The translations under genes were made by a program, and so were the position numbers. The notes under the pieces are model-generated. The model was given only the letters and a program-made list of their open reading frames with translations. It searched no databases and was not told the origin of the DNA. A stretch of DNA of 34,589 nucleotides from an uncultured Clostridia bacterium (GTDB lineage Bacteria; Bacillota; Clostridia; Christensenellales; UBA1242), in contig CAMENR010000011.1 in assembly GCA_945928645.1 (NCBI GenBank), positions 1-34,589 on the forward strand. The letters run 5' to 3'. This document shows positions 20,581 to 30,627 of the stretch, piece after piece. Within the stretch, counting starts at the first letter, position 1. Each line of letters starts with the position of its first letter.

Positions 20581-20711
20581 TAGAAAGAATATTCAAAATA
20601 AAACATTTAATAAAAGCAAAATTAAATGGTATTTGAAAATTTTTTTGTTATAAAATATCCTTGCAAAAATATATCAAATAATCATAGCTATCCAAAAACT
20701 ATTCAAAATGA

Positions 20712-20740
20712 TTGTTATTTTGTAATAAAAATGATAAAAT
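20712..20740 (+). promoter_or_regulatory. Promoter of the zinc metallopeptidase gene
   Basis: TTGTTA - 17 nt - TAAAAT, about 10 nt before AGGAGA. Confidence 0.65.
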
Positions 20741-20762
20741 AATAATTAATAGGAGAATTATT

Positions 20763-21494
20763 ATGTTTTTTTCTGCTTATTGGGAATATTATTTAATGGG
20801 GATTATACTTCTCCCTGGACTTATACTTGCAATGTATGCACAGCACAAAGTTTCTTCTACTTATTCAAAATATCGCAAAGTTATGAGTCAAAAACAAGTT
20901 ACTGCAAGTGATTTTTTAAGAGGTCTGCTACCAACTTGCGACCTGGGACATATAACCGTAAAAAAAGTATCTGGCGAACTTACAGATTATTATGACCCAA
21001 GGAAAGAGGAAATTTGTTTGTCTAGTGGGGTGTATGACTCTCAATCTGTTGCTAGCCTTGGCATTGCCTGCCACGAACTTGGTCATGCTTTACAGAAAAA
21101 GGAAAAATATCTACCTTATCAAATAAGGCATTTCCTTGTGCCTGTTACAAACATTGCGTCTACACTCCTTTGGCCATTGGTCGTTATTGGTCTTATACTA
21201 AATATTGGTGCAACTGATGGCAGTTTGATAGGAAATATTTTTCTTTGGAGTGGGATTGGATTTTTTAGCTTGGCTGTGATATTTAATTTGGCGACATTGC
21301 CTGTGGAATTTAACGCATCAAAAAGAGCAATTTCTATACTGCAATCTACAGGGACTTTGAATGATGAAGAGCTAGAACAAACAAAAGAAGTCCTCAATGC
21401 TGCAGCCCTAACATATGTAGCAGCGCTTGTAGTGTCTATTCTCAACTTCTTACGTTTTCTGATTGTTATACTTAGTAGAAGTAGGCGAGATTGA
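20763..21494 (+). CDS. Membrane zinc metallopeptidase, YugP-like (COG2738 type)
   Basis: ACHELGHALQ (HExxH) between transmembrane segments, YDPRKEEICLS, LPVEFNASKRA; SD AGGAGA. Confidence 0.9.
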   Translation: MFFSAYWEYYLMGIILLPGLILAMYAQHKVSSTYSKYRKVMSQKQVTASDFLRGLLPTCDLGHITVKKVSGELTDYYDPRKEEICLSSGVYDSQSVASLGIACHELGHALQKKEKYLPYQIRHFLVPVTNIASTLLWPLVVIGLILNIGATDGSLIGNIFLWSGIGFFSLAVIFNLATLPVEFNASKRAISILQSTGTLNDEELEQTKEVLNAAALTYVAALVVSILNFLRFLIVILSRSRRD

Positions 21495-21538
21495 TCATTT
21501 ATCTACTCAAAAAAATCTATATAAGATAATGTTTACAC

Positions 21539-21577
21539 AAAAATACTCTATTGCATTAGACAACAGAGTATTTTTTT
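21539..21577 (+). terminator. Intrinsic terminator after the metallopeptidase gene
   Basis: AAATACTCT ... AGAGTATTTTTTT. Confidence 0.75.
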
Positions 21578-21655
21578 ATCAAAAGTTTGTTTCCTTCATT
21601 TTATTTAACAAATCAAAAATAAATTACAAAAATGTATTTCATTACAATTATATCC

Positions 21656-22351
21656 TTAATTGCTGAAGTTTAGATATTTTACAATACCACATGCTATTGC
21701 ATAACATATCTTTGTTTGATATTGCTTTGTTTGAAGCAATATTTCTTCTTGCGGATTGCTCAAAAAACCACATTCCACAAGGACAGAAGGAATATCTGTG
21801 CAGTTTACTATATAATAATCTCCCACCTTGGCAAGTTTTTTTGCATCTGGGATTTGAACACCCAACTCGTCTTGCACACATTGAGCAAACTTTTCCCCTT
21901 GCTCGCTACCCTTCTTAAAAAAAGCTTGAGCACCACAACAGCTGGACAACGGAAAACTGTTCATATGCAAAGAAACCACAAGTTCTGGGTTGCAATCTTC
22001 AATGATTTCCTTTCTTTTCTTCATATCACTTTTTTTAAGATTTTTTTGAGAAGAATCATACAATCCATTTCCGTCGTTTCTTGTTAGTTTCGCACTTACT
22101 CCCAAATTTTCCAACTGATTGGCAAGGTTTTGAGCAAAGGCTAGGTTCAACTCACTCTCAAACACTCCAGTATTTTTGCCCACACAACCGCCATCAATAC
22201 CACCATGTCCTGCGTCAATGACCACTGTATATTCTGTTTTTGGAGAATAGCCCACTTCCTTGACTGCAAAATAAGTTCCAAACACACCCACTATCGCCAC
22301 AATAATCAAAATCGCAAATATTACTATCTTTTTTCTAATACAAACAATCAT
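21656..22351 (-). CDS. N-acetylmuramoyl-L-alanine amidase, Amidase_3 family (CwlD-like)
   Basis: VVIDAGHGGIDGGCVG, ESELNLAFA, VVSLHMNSF, PSVLVECGFLSNPQEE; ATG at 22351 with SD GAGG. Confidence 0.9.
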   Translation of the reverse strand: MIVCIRKKIVIFAILIIVAIVGVFGTYFAVKEVGYSPKTEYTVVIDAGHGGIDGGCVGKNTGVFESELNLAFAQNLANQLENLGVSAKLTRNDGNGLYDSSQKNLKKSDMKKRKEIIEDCNPELVVSLHMNSFPLSSCCGAQAFFKKGSEQGEKFAQCVQDELGVQIPDAKKLAKVGDYYIVNCTDIPSVLVECGFLSNPQEEILLQTKQYQTKICYAIACGIVKYLNFSN

Positions 22352-22599
22352 ATTATCCTCATAATATCTTATTAAAATATGATGTTTTATATGCAACAAA
22401 CACTTAAGGATATCAAAATATTAGAAAAAAATGTTACAAAAAAACAACCTAAATTATAAAAGTAAACTTTATATTATTATATAAACTATAATAACTTATT
22501 TACCATTTATAATAAGATTGTTTTAACTAGTTAATTTGTTAGTTTTACTTAGTATTTTATGTTAATTGTATTGATAAATTCTTTTATTTTGACAATTGT

Positions 22600-23652
22600 T
22601 TATAGTGGGATATTGGACACTGCACCAAGGTTTATGTCGCTTAGCCCAACATTGTTTATGAGATTAAAATATCCCTGGCTAGCAATCATTCCGGCATTGT
22701 CTGTGCAAAGTTTCATATCTGGCAAAAATACTTGAATACCTTCTTTTTCTGCCTTTGATTGCAATGTGCTTCTGAGATAACTATTTGCTGATACCCCACC
22801 TGCAACACATAGTTTGTTGCAGTTATATTCTTTGCAAGCTCTTATACATTTTTCTATCAAAGGGTCAAAGGCTTCTTTTTGAAAAGATGCACAAATATCT
22901 TCCACAGGGATTGGTTTATTCTTTTGAGTAAGAGTGTGGACATAATTTATTATTGCCGTCTTAAGCCCACTAAAAGAGCAATCATAAGAATGTTTCAAAT
23001 TATCCTTAACAAAGCGAATATTTGCTTTGCCTTGTTTTGCCAATTTATCAACTTTTGGGCCACCAGGATAGCCAAGCCCCATAACTCTGGCAATTTTGTC
23101 CCCGGCTTCTCCCACTGCATCATCAAGGGTAGAACCTATTGTTTCAAAATTTATATAATCTTTGGCATAAACTATCGCAGTGTGGCCACCACTTACAATA
23201 AGGCTCACAAAAGGTGGAGTTAAGTCTTTGTGCGAAACATAATTGGCGCTAATATGTCCACGAATATGGTTTACAGCAACGAGAGGAATATTAAGGCTGT
23301 ATGCAAGAGTTTTGGCAAAAGATACCCCCACCATCAATGCTCCAATAAGCCCCGCGCCATATGTAACCGCAATGGCATCTATGTCTTGCAATGTTATCCC
23401 AGCAGTTTTTAGTGCCTCATCTAGCACCCCCATAATAGCCATAACGTGATTTCTGCTAGCCACCTCTGGCACAACTCCACCAAACCTTGTATGTATATCT
23501 ATTTGTGTCGAGATAACATTTGACAATACTTCCCTGCCATTTTTCACCACTGCCATAGAGGTTTCATCGCAACTGCTTTCTATCCCCAGCACCAAAATAT
23601 CTTTTTGATTTTTCAGTTTTTCAACTTTTTTCTGCATTTCTTCAAAATACAT
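22600..23652 (-). CDS. tsaD: tRNA N6-threonylcarbamoyladenosine synthase subunit TsaD
   Basis: LGIESSCDETSMAVV, VNHIRGHISANY, VSGGHTAIVYA, GGVSANSYLRS. Confidence 0.97.
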   Translation of the reverse strand: MYFEEMQKKVEKLKNQKDILVLGIESSCDETSMAVVKNGREVLSNVISTQIDIHTRFGGVVPEVASRNHVMAIMGVLDEALKTAGITLQDIDAIAVTYGAGLIGALMVGVSFAKTLAYSLNIPLVAVNHIRGHISANYVSHKDLTPPFVSLIVSGGHTAIVYAKDYINFETIGSTLDDAVGEAGDKIARVMGLGYPGGPKVDKLAKQGKANIRFVKDNLKHSYDCSFSGLKTAIINYVHTLTQKNKPIPVEDICASFQKEAFDPLIEKCIRACKEYNCNKLCVAGGVSANSYLRSTLQSKAEKEGIQVFLPDMKLCTDNAGMIASQGYFNLINNVGLSDINLGAVSNIPL

Positions 23653-23663
23653 TTTTCACCGCC

Positions 23664-24762
23664 TTATAGGCTCTTTTTGAGATAGTCCAAAATAAATGGC
23701 TTTATATCTCCGTCCATAACACCCTCTACATTTGATGTTTCATAACCAGTTCTGTGGTCTTTGACCATGGTGTATGGGCAAAAAACATAAGACCTTATTT
23801 GGCTTCCCCATTCAATTTTCTTTATATCGCCTTTGATATCATTAAGATTCTTTCTTCGTTCTTCTTCTTTTAGGGCAATAAGTTTGCTCTTTAATATCTT
23901 AAATGCCATTTCTCTATTTTGTATTTGGCTACGTTCGTTTTGGCAAGTAACAACTATCCCTGTTGGGAAGTGAGTTATCCTTATTGCACTGTCCGTTTTG
24001 TTGACGTGTTGCCCACCTGCGCCACTGCTCCTGTAGGTGTCAATTCTGATGTCGTCAGGTGAAATTTCCACTTCGTTGTCATCAGAAATCTCTGGCATAA
24101 CTTCTAGGCTGGCAAAACTGGTGTGTCTGCGCTTGTTTGCGTCAAATGGCGAAATTCTAACCAATCTATGAACACCCATCTCTGCCTTAAGATAACCATA
24201 TGCCTTGTCGCCTGACACTACAAATGTTACACTCTTTATCCCAGCCTCATCACCGTCTAGCATATCGACAACATTCATATCGTAGCCATTTTTTTCACAA
24301 AATCTGGCATACATTCTATAAAGCATACTCGCCCAATCCTGCGCTTCTGTACCACCAGCACCAGCATGAATGGACAATATAGCATTGCAATCGTCATATT
24401 CCCCATTCAGCAAAGTTGAAATTGTATTTTCTTCCAAAAATTCGTCAAACTGATTTATCTTTGCAATGAGTTCATTGAAGGACTGTTCGTCATCCTCCAG
24501 TTCCAAAAGTTCCAGCAAAAATTCTATATCTTCCTCATATTTTTCACAAGAATATATAACCGAAAGTTTGCTTTCTATATTTTTTATTTCCTTTCCATTC
24601 TTTTTGCTTTTTTCTAGGTCATTCCAAAAGTCAGGATTTTCTTGCTCTTTTTTCTTTTCTTCTAAAATTTTTAACAAGTTTTCCTTGTCAAAGACACTCC
24701 TTTAAGTAATCACTCTTGTCTTTGAGTTTGGAAAAAATTTCTCTTTGTTCGTCAACTACCAT
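23664..24762 (-). CDS. prfB: Peptide chain release factor 2 with in-frame UGA at codon 25 and +1 programmed frameshift
   Basis: GAGGTEAQDWA, SSGAGGQHVNKTDSAIRITH; upstream frame MVVDEQREIFSKLKDKSDYLKECL-UGA joins after CTT to DKENLLKILEEKKKEQ. Confidence 0.96.
24687..24702 (-). promoter_or_regulatory. prfB +1 frameshift signal
   Basis: Minus strand AAGGAG TGT CTT TGA C: internal SD, 3-nt spacer, slippery CTT, UGA stop, C. Confidence 0.95.
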
Positions 24763-24775
24763 TTTTTTTCTCCAA

Positions 24776-27448
24776 TTATTTTCCGCAACAATGTTTATAT
24801 TTTTTGCCACTGCCACATGGGCATGGGTCATTTCTACCCACCACCTTTTTGCTTACTGCTTGGCTAGGCTTTTGATTGGTTTGCAAATTTCGAGGTTGAT
24901 TGCTTGGCATTTGCTGTGTTACTCGTTGAAATTGAATATTAAGAAGATGTGTGCAAGTGTCTTCTCTTATTTGCCTTATCATCTTTTCAAACATATCAAA
25001 GCCATCACGCTTGTATTCGACAAGTGGGTCATGACCACCGTATGCCTGAAGCCCAATTTCTTTCCTTAACATATCCATAGTGTCAATATGTTCCATCCAC
25101 AACACGTCAACCACACGAAGAAGGAACAAACCCTCAAATTTTGCAAAATTAAGCCCCATTTCTTGTGCTTTTTGGGTAACATTTTTATATCTTTCCTCAA
25201 CATAACTCAAGACTTTGTTATATACATCTTCTACCTCGCAGTCTTCTACAAAGTCTTCAGTTATTAGGTTAGTTCCCTTCTCTACCAATCTAACTTCTAG
25301 TTCTTTGTTAAGTTTTTCAAGGTCCCAATCATAATAAGGGATATCATCATCAATGTTGTTATAGACTACTTCTTTTACAACATCTGGGAACATATCCAAC
25401 ACTTCTTGATGAATGTCCACTCCAGCCAAAACTTTATCTCTTTCGGCATAGATAAGTTCACGTTGTTGGCTCATAACATTGTCATATTCTAAAACAAACT
25501 TACGCATAGCATAGTTTTGTGCCTCAATCTTTCTTTGGGCGGTTTCTATTTGTTTGGATAGGAATTTTATTTGGAATGGGGTGTCGTCATCCACACGGAA
25601 TGCCCTTGCAACTGCTTTCATTTTGTCCCCACCAAAACGCCTAATAAGGTCGTCTTCCATAGAAACATAAAACACACTGCTACCTGGGTCGCCCTGACGT
25701 CCTGCACGACCACGAAGCTGATTGTCTATACGCCTGCTCTCGTGTCTATCTGTGCCAATAATGCAAAGACCACCAAGTTCCACCACTTCTTTCTTTTCGG
25801 CATCTGTTATTGCCTTGTTTTTGGCGAGCAAATCGAAATACTGTTCTCTAAGTTTTTGCAAGTCATCACTCAAATTGGCTATATAACTTGACGCCAACTC
25901 CAATTCGTTGGCATTTATACCCTTGTCTTTTAGTTGTTTTTTTGTCAAAAATTCTGGATTGCCACCCAGCAAGATATCTGTTCCACGACCAGCCATATTG
26001 GTTGCTATGGTTACTGCTCCTTTTCTGCCTGCTTGAGCAACAATTTCAGATTCCTGCTCGTGATTTTTGGCATTTAACACCATATGCCTTACTTTTTCTC
26101 GTCTTAACATTTCACTGAGTTTTTCACTCTTTTCTACTGTTGATGTGCCTACCAATATTGGTCTACCTGTTTCGTGAACTTTAACAATCTCTCTGACAAC
26201 AGCACGAAATTTGCCTTCTTCTGTGGTGTAGATAATATCTGGCAAATCTTTCCTTATAACAGGAAGATTGGTTGGAATGGTTACAACGTCTAGGTTATAA
26301 ATGCCATTAAACTCTGCTTCTTCTGTTTTTGCTGTACCCGTCATACCACTGAGTTTGTTATACAGTCTAAAGAAGTTCTGGAATGTAATAGTTGCCAAGG
26401 TTTTGTTTTCGTCCTTAATCTTAACACCCTCTTTGGCTTCTATTGCTTGATGCAACCCTTCACTGTATCTTCTGCCAGGCATAAGACGACCAGTAAACTC
26501 GTCAACAATGATAATTTCGTCATCTTTAACTATATAGTTGTCATCTCTTTTCATAATGAAATTGGCTCTAATAGCATTGTTTATGTGGTGGTTAAGTTCT
26601 ATATTATTTATATCCGAAAGATTTTCTACCTTGAAAAATCTTTCTGCCTTTGCAATACCACTTTCAGATAGTCTTATTGCCTTTTCCTTTTCGTCAATTT
26701 CATAATCTTCTGGGGTCAAATTCTTTGCAAATCTTTGTGCAGTATAATACATTTCGCTAGACTTAAACCCTTGCCCAGAAATAATAAGAGGAGTTCTTGC
26801 TTCGTCAATAAGAATACTATCCACTTCGTCCACAATGGCAAAATTTTGACCACGTTGCACTTTGTCTTCTAGCCTTTGGACCATATTATCTCTAAGATAG
26901 TCAAAGCCAAGTTCGTTGTTGGTGCAATATGTGATGTCGCAATCGTAAGCCTTTTTCTTCTCTTCTTTGCTCATATCCGAAAGGTTCACCCCAACGGTCA
27001 GTCCCAAAAATCTGTGAACCTTGCCCATCCATTCGGCATCACGCTTGGCAAGATATTCGTTTACCGTAACTACATGCACACCTTTGCCAGCAAGAGCATT
27101 GAGGTATGCGGGAAGTGTTGCCACAAGAGTTTTACCTTCACCAGTTCTCATCTCTGCAATACGACCTTGATGCAATGCAATGCCACCTAACAGTTGCACA
27201 TGAAAGTGCTTCATATGCAATACCCTTTTGCTTGCCTCCCTAACTGTTGCATAAGCCTCGGGCAATATGTCGTCAAGAGTTTGCCCTTGTTTTAGTTGCT
27301 CCTTAAGATAAGGAGTCATTGCCACCAATTCTTCGTCAGACTTTTTAGAAAACTCTTCATCAAGAGCCTCAATTTGTTCTGCAATTTTTTCTAGTTTTTT
27401 TATGTTTCTTGTGTTATCTGATGGAAACAATTTTGAAAATAATCCCAT
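24776..27448 (-). CDS. secA: Preprotein translocase subunit SecA
   Basis: MRTGEGKTLVATLPAYLNAL, TNMAGRGTDILLGGNPEF, C-terminal SEC-C motif GRNDPCPCGSGKKYKHCCGK. Confidence 0.98.
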   Translation of the reverse strand: MGLFSKLFPSDNTRNIKKLEKIAEQIEALDEEFSKKSDEELVAMTPYLKEQLKQGQTLDDILPEAYATVREASKRVLHMKHFHVQLLGGIALHQGRIAEMRTGEGKTLVATLPAYLNALAGKGVHVVTVNEYLAKRDAEWMGKVHRFLGLTVGVNLSDMSKEEKKKAYDCDITYCTNNELGFDYLRDNMVQRLEDKVQRGQNFAIVDEVDSILIDEARTPLIISGQGFKSSEMYYTAQRFAKNLTPEDYEIDEKEKAIRLSESGIAKAERFFKVENLSDINNIELNHHINNAIRANFIMKRDDNYIVKDDEIIIVDEFTGRLMPGRRYSEGLHQAIEAKEGVKIKDENKTLATITFQNFFRLYNKLSGMTGTAKTEEAEFNGIYNLDVVTIPTNLPVIRKDLPDIIYTTEEGKFRAVVREIVKVHETGRPILVGTSTVEKSEKLSEMLRREKVRHMVLNAKNHEQESEIVAQAGRKGAVTIATNMAGRGTDILLGGNPEFLTKKQLKDKGINANELELASSYIANLSDDLQKLREQYFDLLAKNKAITDAEKKEVVELGGLCIIGTDRHESRRIDNQLRGRAGRQGDPGSSVFYVSMEDDLIRRFGGDKMKAVARAFRVDDDTPFQIKFLSKQIETAQRKIEAQNYAMRKFVLEYDNVMSQQRELIYAERDKVLAGVDIHQEVLDMFPDVVKEVVYNNIDDDIPYYDWDLEKLNKELEVRLVEKGTNLITEDFVEDCEVEDVYNKVLSYVEERYKNVTQKAQEMGLNFAKFEGLFLLRVVDVLWMEHIDTMDMLRKEIGLQAYGGHDPLVEYKRDGFDMFEKMIRQIREDTCTHLLNIQFQRVTQQMPSNQPRNLQTNQKPSQAVSKKVVGRNDPCPCGSGKKYKHCCGK

Positions 27449-27654
27449 GTAAGTTTTCCCTTCTACTAAATATTTTTGTTTTCGTATATTATCAAAAGTT
27501 TTCCCTTTTGAAAAAACAAAATTTCATTTGTTAGTTTACTATACTTTTTATTAAAATAAAAGACTTTTTTTACAATTTATCCAATTATTGCCCATTTTAT
27601 ATAAAATTCGTATAAATTTTAATCAAAATTCTCAATAAAAACATTCAAATTGCC

Positions 27655-28362
27655 TTATGCATGACAAAATGTTATACCATAAATACTTCTTGCTTTGCTT
27701 CTTTTCAGGACTTTGGTTATTTCGTCCATAGTTGCTCCTGTTGTGAACACATCATCAACCAGCAATATTGTTTTATTTGACACATCTTCTTTGCTTATAC
27801 ACTCAAAAGCATCAAGCAAATTCTCTTTTCTTTCTGCCTTTGTTAAGTGTGTTTGTGTGGGGGTATCTTTTGTCCTTGATATACAACTATTTATGGGTAT
27901 ATTCAAAATATCTGACAAATGTCTTGCCAATAGTTCTGCCTGATTGTATCCCCTTGACTTCATTCTCTGCTTGCTTAATGGAACAGGGATAATAAGGTCA
28001 ATCTTTTCTTTGCACCCTTGCAAGACCTTTTCCGCCATAAACTCTGCCATTGTCCTTGCAATATATTTTGCTTCGCCATATTTTAGGCTATAAACCATAT
28101 GCTTTGCAACCCCTTCAAATTTGCAACAACAAAATACTCTGTCAAACTTATGCTCAGTTTGCTTACAGTTGTTGCAATACAGAGTGCAGTCGTTTACATT
28201 ATCTCCACACTTGTTGCAACCAAAGGTTATCCAATCTATGTTGCCATAGCAATCATCGCACAGGTAGTGATGGTCATTTTGCAACCTTTCATTAGAACAA
28301 TTTGAGCATTCAAACTTTTCTGCAAACAACTCATTTTCAAATTTTTGTAAAATTTCTTTCAA
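27655..28362 (-). CDS. ComF/GntX-type phosphoribosyltransferase
   Basis: N-terminal Cys pairs, LIIPVPLSKQRMKSRGYNQAELLA and PRPP motif ILLVDDVFTTGATMDE; TTG start. Confidence 0.9.
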   Translation of the reverse strand: MKEILQKFENELFAEKFECSNCSNERLQNDHHYLCDDCYGNIDWITFGCNKCGDNVNDCTLYCNNCKQTEHKFDRVFCCCKFEGVAKHMVYSLKYGEAKYIARTMAEFMAEKVLQGCKEKIDLIIPVPLSKQRMKSRGYNQAELLARHLSDILNIPINSCISRTKDTPTQTHLTKAERKENLLDAFECISKEDVSNKTILLVDDVFTTGATMDEITKVLKRSKARSIYGITFCHA

Positions 28363-28374
28363 TTCCCCACCCTT

Positions 28375-30612
28375 TTATGAATAAAGGCTATCCGCTTTTG
28401 ACTTTTGAAGTTTTAGCAGTTCCTCTAGCATACTATATCTTTTGGCTGTGTAGTTGTTAAAAATCATTCTTGCAATATTCTTTTTTGGTCCAACCAGCAC
28501 AACAAGTTTTTTTGCCCTTGTAACTGCTGTGTAAAGCAAGTTTCGAGTAATAATTTGATTGGAGCCAGCAACCACAGGCACAATCACTGCATCAAATTCA
28601 CTGCCTTGACTTTTGTGGATTGTAGTGGCATAGCAGATATATAGTTCGAACAAATCTGCCTTGGAATAAACCACCTTTCTGTCGTCATCAAAGATAACTG
28701 TAGTTTCCCCTGTTTGATAATCAATCTTTTCTATTTTTCCTATATCCCCATTAAACACACCTTTGCCAATTTCGGTCATATCCTTCCCATAGTCTTTGCT
28801 CCACTCTAAGTCATAATTGTTAACCGTTTGCATAACTTTATCGCCTTCCCTAAGGCATCTTGTTTCAAAGTTAATCTCCGTTTTGCGTAACATATGAGGA
28901 TTGATTACTTCTTGCAATTTTTTGTTTAGATTTTCCACCCCACAAACCCCAGATTTCATAGCACACAGCACTTGTATTTCTTCTGGCTTGCAGTTTAGAA
29001 ATTTTGGCAATCTCTTGGTAGCCAGTTGGACTACAGTTTCATACATTTCTTGAGGGTCTTGTCTATTTTCATAAAAAAAGTCCTTTGACTTATTGCTAAG
29101 GTCGGGCATTTTGCCCTCATTTATAAGATGAGCATTGGTTACAATCAAACTTTGATCGTCTTGACGATATATTTGCGAAAGTTTTACAACAGGGATTGTC
29201 TTGCTTCCTATTATATCATGCAACACATTTCCTGCCCCCACACTAGGGAGTTGGTCCTTATCCCCAACCAAAATCACTTTGCATGTTGCTGGAAGGGCCT
29301 TTAGCAAACTGTAAAACAACGACACATCAACCATACTCATTTCGTCTACTATTACACAGTCGGCAATCAATTTGTTTTTTTCGTTGTAATTAAAAACCGC
29401 TTGCTCTCCCTCTTTGTAGGTCATTTCAAGGGCTCTATGAATAGTGCTTGCCTTGTGGTTGCAAGCCTCCGACAATCTTTTTGATGCCCTGCCTGTAGGA
29501 GCAAGCAATAACACTCTGTTAGTCCATTTTTTCAGTGCTTGTAGAATGCATTTTACAATAGTTGTTTTTCCTGTTCCTGGGCCACCTGTTATCACAGTAA
29601 CTTGCCCCAAAACAGCCTCTCTCACTGCCTCTTTTTGCGTTTCGTGGAGTTTAATTTTGTTTATTCTTTCGTATTCTGCTATTTCCCCCTCAACATCGAC
29701 ATTTTGTTCCACCTTTGACATACTTTGCATTATCAGTTTGGCAGAAATACTGCTTTCCATATAATAAAATTTTTTCAAGCACACACAAGGGGCATCTTTA
29801 TAGTCAAAAACCTTTATAACGCTTTCAATCTCCAATCTTTCTATCTGATTTTCAAAAATAGGAGATAATATCTCGACCTCCAACCCCAAAAGGTCAACCT
29901 CTGCCGAAAATAATTGTTCTTTTGGAATGTATGTATGTCCATTTTTGTCCGAAAACTCAGACAATAGGTGCAATATTCCCGCCCTAATTCTAAAATCCGA
30001 TGTAGCCTCTATGCCCATCTTGAATGCAATCCTGTCCGCAGACAAAAACCCCACGCCAGTGATATCTTCCACCAACACATAAGGGTTTTGGGATACTGTT
30101 TCTATCGTTTTGTCCTTATAGTAATTGAATATCTTTACAGATAAATTGGTGGATATATCATATTGTTGCAAAAAGATAACAGCATTTTGCATTTTCTTTA
30201 TATCCCCATAGTTTTGTGCTATTTCAAATGCTTTTTTTTCGCTTATTCCTCGCACTTCCTTAAGCCTTGTAGGAGCATATTCCAGCACACTTAAGGTGTC
30301 TGTTCCAAACTTTCTAACAATAGCCTCTGCTGTTACCGGGCCAATACCCCTTATAAGCCCACTTGCTAAGTATTTTTTTATACTTTCCACTGATTTTGGC
30401 TCTACTGTTTCTATTTTTACAAAGGCAAACTGCTCACCAAATTTACTGTTTTGGACAAAATCTCCCTCCATCTCCACATCTTCGCCTACATTAGCAGACA
30501 CAGTTTTGCCCACGCATGTCAAAAGTCTGCCCTTGTAATCTATGTTAAGGACAGTGTATCCATTTTCGGAATTTTTGTATATTATGTCTTCTATAGAGCC
30601 AGTTATCTTCAT
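28375..30612 (-). CDS. recD2: RecD2-type ATP-dependent DNA helicase
   Basis: HhH-like N-terminus (GIRGIGPVTAEAIVRKFG / LKEVRGISEKKA), TGGPGTGKTTIVK, VDEMSMVD, YATTIHKSQGSEFDAVIVPV. Confidence 0.93.
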   Translation of the reverse strand: MKITGSIEDIIYKNSENGYTVLNIDYKGRLLTCVGKTVSANVGEDVEMEGDFVQNSKFGEQFAFVKIETVEPKSVESIKKYLASGLIRGIGPVTAEAIVRKFGTDTLSVLEYAPTRLKEVRGISEKKAFEIAQNYGDIKKMQNAVIFLQQYDISTNLSVKIFNYYKDKTIETVSQNPYVLVEDITGVGFLSADRIAFKMGIEATSDFRIRAGILHLLSEFSDKNGHTYIPKEQLFSAEVDLLGLEVEILSPIFENQIERLEIESVIKVFDYKDAPCVCLKKFYYMESSISAKLIMQSMSKVEQNVDVEGEIAEYERINKIKLHETQKEAVREAVLGQVTVITGGPGTGKTTIVKCILQALKKWTNRVLLLAPTGRASKRLSEACNHKASTIHRALEMTYKEGEQAVFNYNEKNKLIADCVIVDEMSMVDVSLFYSLLKALPATCKVILVGDKDQLPSVGAGNVLHDIIGSKTIPVVKLSQIYRQDDQSLIVTNAHLINEGKMPDLSNKSKDFFYENRQDPQEMYETVVQLATKRLPKFLNCKPEEIQVLCAMKSGVCGVENLNKKLQEVINPHMLRKTEINFETRCLREGDKVMQTVNNYDLEWSKDYGKDMTEIGKGVFNGDIGKIEKIDYQTGETTVIFDDDRKVVYSKADLFELYICYATTIHKSQGSEFDAVIVPVVAGSNQIITRNLLYTAVTRAKKLVVLVGPKKNIARMIFNNYTAKRYSMLEELLKLQKSKADSLYS

Positions 30613-30627
30613 GTTCAGCCTTTTATC

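Noticed and set aside
24677-24690. In-frame UGA near the start of prfB considered as a pseudogene lesion
   Set aside because: Matches the canonical RF2 frameshift cassette, so it is a functional recoding site.
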